Shown piece after piece: positions 63,154-64,000 of a stretch of DNA of 64,000 nucleotides (its first letter is position 1; every line of letters starts with the position of its first letter). This DNA comes from Bog-473 sp963744225 (lineage in GTDB: Bacteria > Actinomycetota > Acidimicrobiia > Acidimicrobiales > RAAP-2). The stretch spans positions 372,001-436,000 of the forward strand of contig CAVUSV010000003.1 of assembly GCA_963744225.1 (NCBI GenBank), read 5' to 3'. The translations under genes and the position numbers were made by a program. Under the pieces are notes generated by a model. It ran no database searches. It was not told where the DNA came from and worked only from the letters and a program-made list of their open reading frames with translations.

Positions 63154-64000
63154 GTGGGGATAGCCGACCGTCTGCTCATGGGGCCAGGGCCATCGAATCC
63201 GTACCCCGAGGTCACGATGGCGCTCGGCGCACCATTGCTCGGGCACCTCGATCCACGCTTCTTGGAGCTCCTCGACAGCACGAACGACCGGCTTCGTCAG
63301 GTCTTCGCGACCTCAAACGCCTTGACCCTGCCGGTCAGCGGGACCGGGTCGGCTGGCATGGAGGCGTCCTTCGTGAACTTCGTGCACCCTGGCGACGTCG
63401 TCGTTGTCGGCGTCAACGGCGTGTTCGGTGAACGGATGTGCGAGGTGGCGTGCCGCCTCGGTGCCGAGGTCGTCCGCGTTGAAGCCCCCTGGGGAGAACC
63501 GCTCGACCCAGACCGATTGCTGTCAGCACATTCCTCGCCGGCCATCGTCGCCGTCGTGCACGCAGAGACCTCTACGGGCGTGCGCAACGAGATCGAGCCC
63601 CTCGGGCAGGGCAAAGGGGCGGCGCTCTTGTTGGTGGACATGGTCACCTCACTCGGAGGCATTCCGGTCGCGGCGGACGAGTGGCAGGTCGATATCGCCT
63701 ACAGCGGGACGCAAAAGTGTCTCGGTGTGCCTCCCGGACTCGCGCCTTTGACGATCTCGGATCGGGCGATGGCCCGGATCGTCGAGCGACCGTCGAGTTG
63801 GTACCTGGACCTCAACCTCCTCGTCCGCTATGTCAACGACGGCTCGAGCGGTGGACGGGTCTACCACCACACGGCGCCCGTGGCGATGGTGGCGGCGCTG
63901 CACGCCGGCCTCGGAGTTCTCCTGGAGGAGGGCCTGTCGGCGTCATGGCGTCGCCACGCGGAGTGCGGAGGCTTGCTCCAAGACGGGCTGGCCGACCTCG
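63154..64000 (+). CDS. Class V aminotransferase (alanine-glyoxylate type), 3' truncated by window end
   Basis: About 282 residues visible, with no stop before base 64000. PLP-dependent fold type I, class V: MGPGPSNPYPEV at the N-terminus (about 9-20), PLLGHLDPRFLELLD, VSGTGSAGMEASFVN (cofactor phosphate loop), VAVVHAETSTGV, LLVDMVTSLGGIP with the PLP-ring Asp, and the Schiff-base Lys in YSGTQKCLGVPPGL. This matches alanine-glyoxylate or serine-pyruvate aminotransferases. GTG 63154 begins directly before the conserved region. It is divergent from the GT2 gene with 77 bp between starts. Confidence 0.85.
   Translation, partial: MGIADRLLMGPGPSNPYPEVTMALGAPLLGHLDPRFLELLDSTNDRLRQVFATSNALTLPVSGTGSAGMEASFVNFVHPGDVVVVGVNGVFGERMCEVACRLGAEVVRVEAPWGEPLDPDRLLSAHSSPAIVAVVHAETSTGVRNEIEPLGQGKGAALLLVDMVTSLGGIPVAADEWQVDIAYSGTQKCLGVPPGLAPLTISDRAMARIVERPSSWYLDLNLLVRYVNDGSSGGRVYHHTAPVAMVAALHAGLGVLLEEGLSASWRRHAECGGLLQDGLADL

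Overview
The window is a high-GC, gene-dense bacterial chromosome segment, most likely from an actinomycete-type bacterium of the Acidimicrobiia lineage or a relative. The phylum-level call rests on two very small basic ribosomal proteins typical of Actinomycetota (bL37-like at 26726-26809, bS22-like at 33082-33180), the gene runs rlpA-like/rsmA/ispE and glmU-prs-rplY-pth-mfd-mazG-eno-ftsB-DUF501-ppx, many GTG starts, and several start codons lying 6-7 nt behind a -10 hexamer (leaderless-type promoters). The class-level assignment is inference.

Layout. 1-2.5 kb: the end of an operon with an ApbE flavin transferase, a haem-type ferric-reductase-like membrane protein, a NuoF-like flavin/Fe-S protein and a 3Fe-4S-type ferredoxin, which looks like an electron-transfer conduit. 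2.5-4.1 kb: a GNAT enzyme, an unknown protein with a possible RHH domain behind an iteron-bearing promoter, and an AhpD-like protein. 4.1-6.5 kb: an AT-richer island with one large membrane protein. 6.6-14.7 kb: metabolic and regulatory genes (P450, secernin-type peptidase, HdeD-like protein, cNMP-binding protein, Nfu, MarR+MFS pair, LuxR-type response regulator, acyl-CoA dehydrogenase). 14.9-19 kb: a sugar-modification cassette (GT4, methyltransferase, alpha-toroid protein, second methyltransferase). 19-33 kb: housekeeping genes (M1 aminopeptidase, PfkB kinase, YchF, SCO1, GDPD, RsmI, MetG, TatD, RlpA-like, RsmA, IspE). 33-37 kb: a two-component system, tRNA-Gln(TTG) and a hydrolase. 37-53 kb: the conserved glmU-to-ppx block, interrupted at 39.7-42.4 kb by a glycan methyltransferase and a WbsX/GH99-like protein. 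53-63 kb: a surface-glycan cluster on mixed strands (polytopic membrane protein, methyltransferases, GT2-GT4 fusion, GT4, GT2). The window ends inside a class V aminotransferase.

Sequence state. Reading frames break by single-base indels in otherwise well-conserved genes (M1 aminopeptidase, PfkB kinase, mfd, mazG, the WbsX-like gene). The breaks become dense between 53 and 61 kb, where coding signal continues in another frame each time. The simplest reading is uncorrected assembly error, worst in that cluster; recent decay of the glycan cluster is the alternative. Coordinates given for those genes span the whole reconstructed gene.

Regulatory picture. Perfect palindromes overlap the -10 element at four promoters (HdeD-like, marR, PfkB kinase, metG), and two imperfect inverted repeats of related sequence lie upstream of the LuxR-type regulator. 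Nothing resembling CRISPR, IS elements, prophage or an origin was seen.
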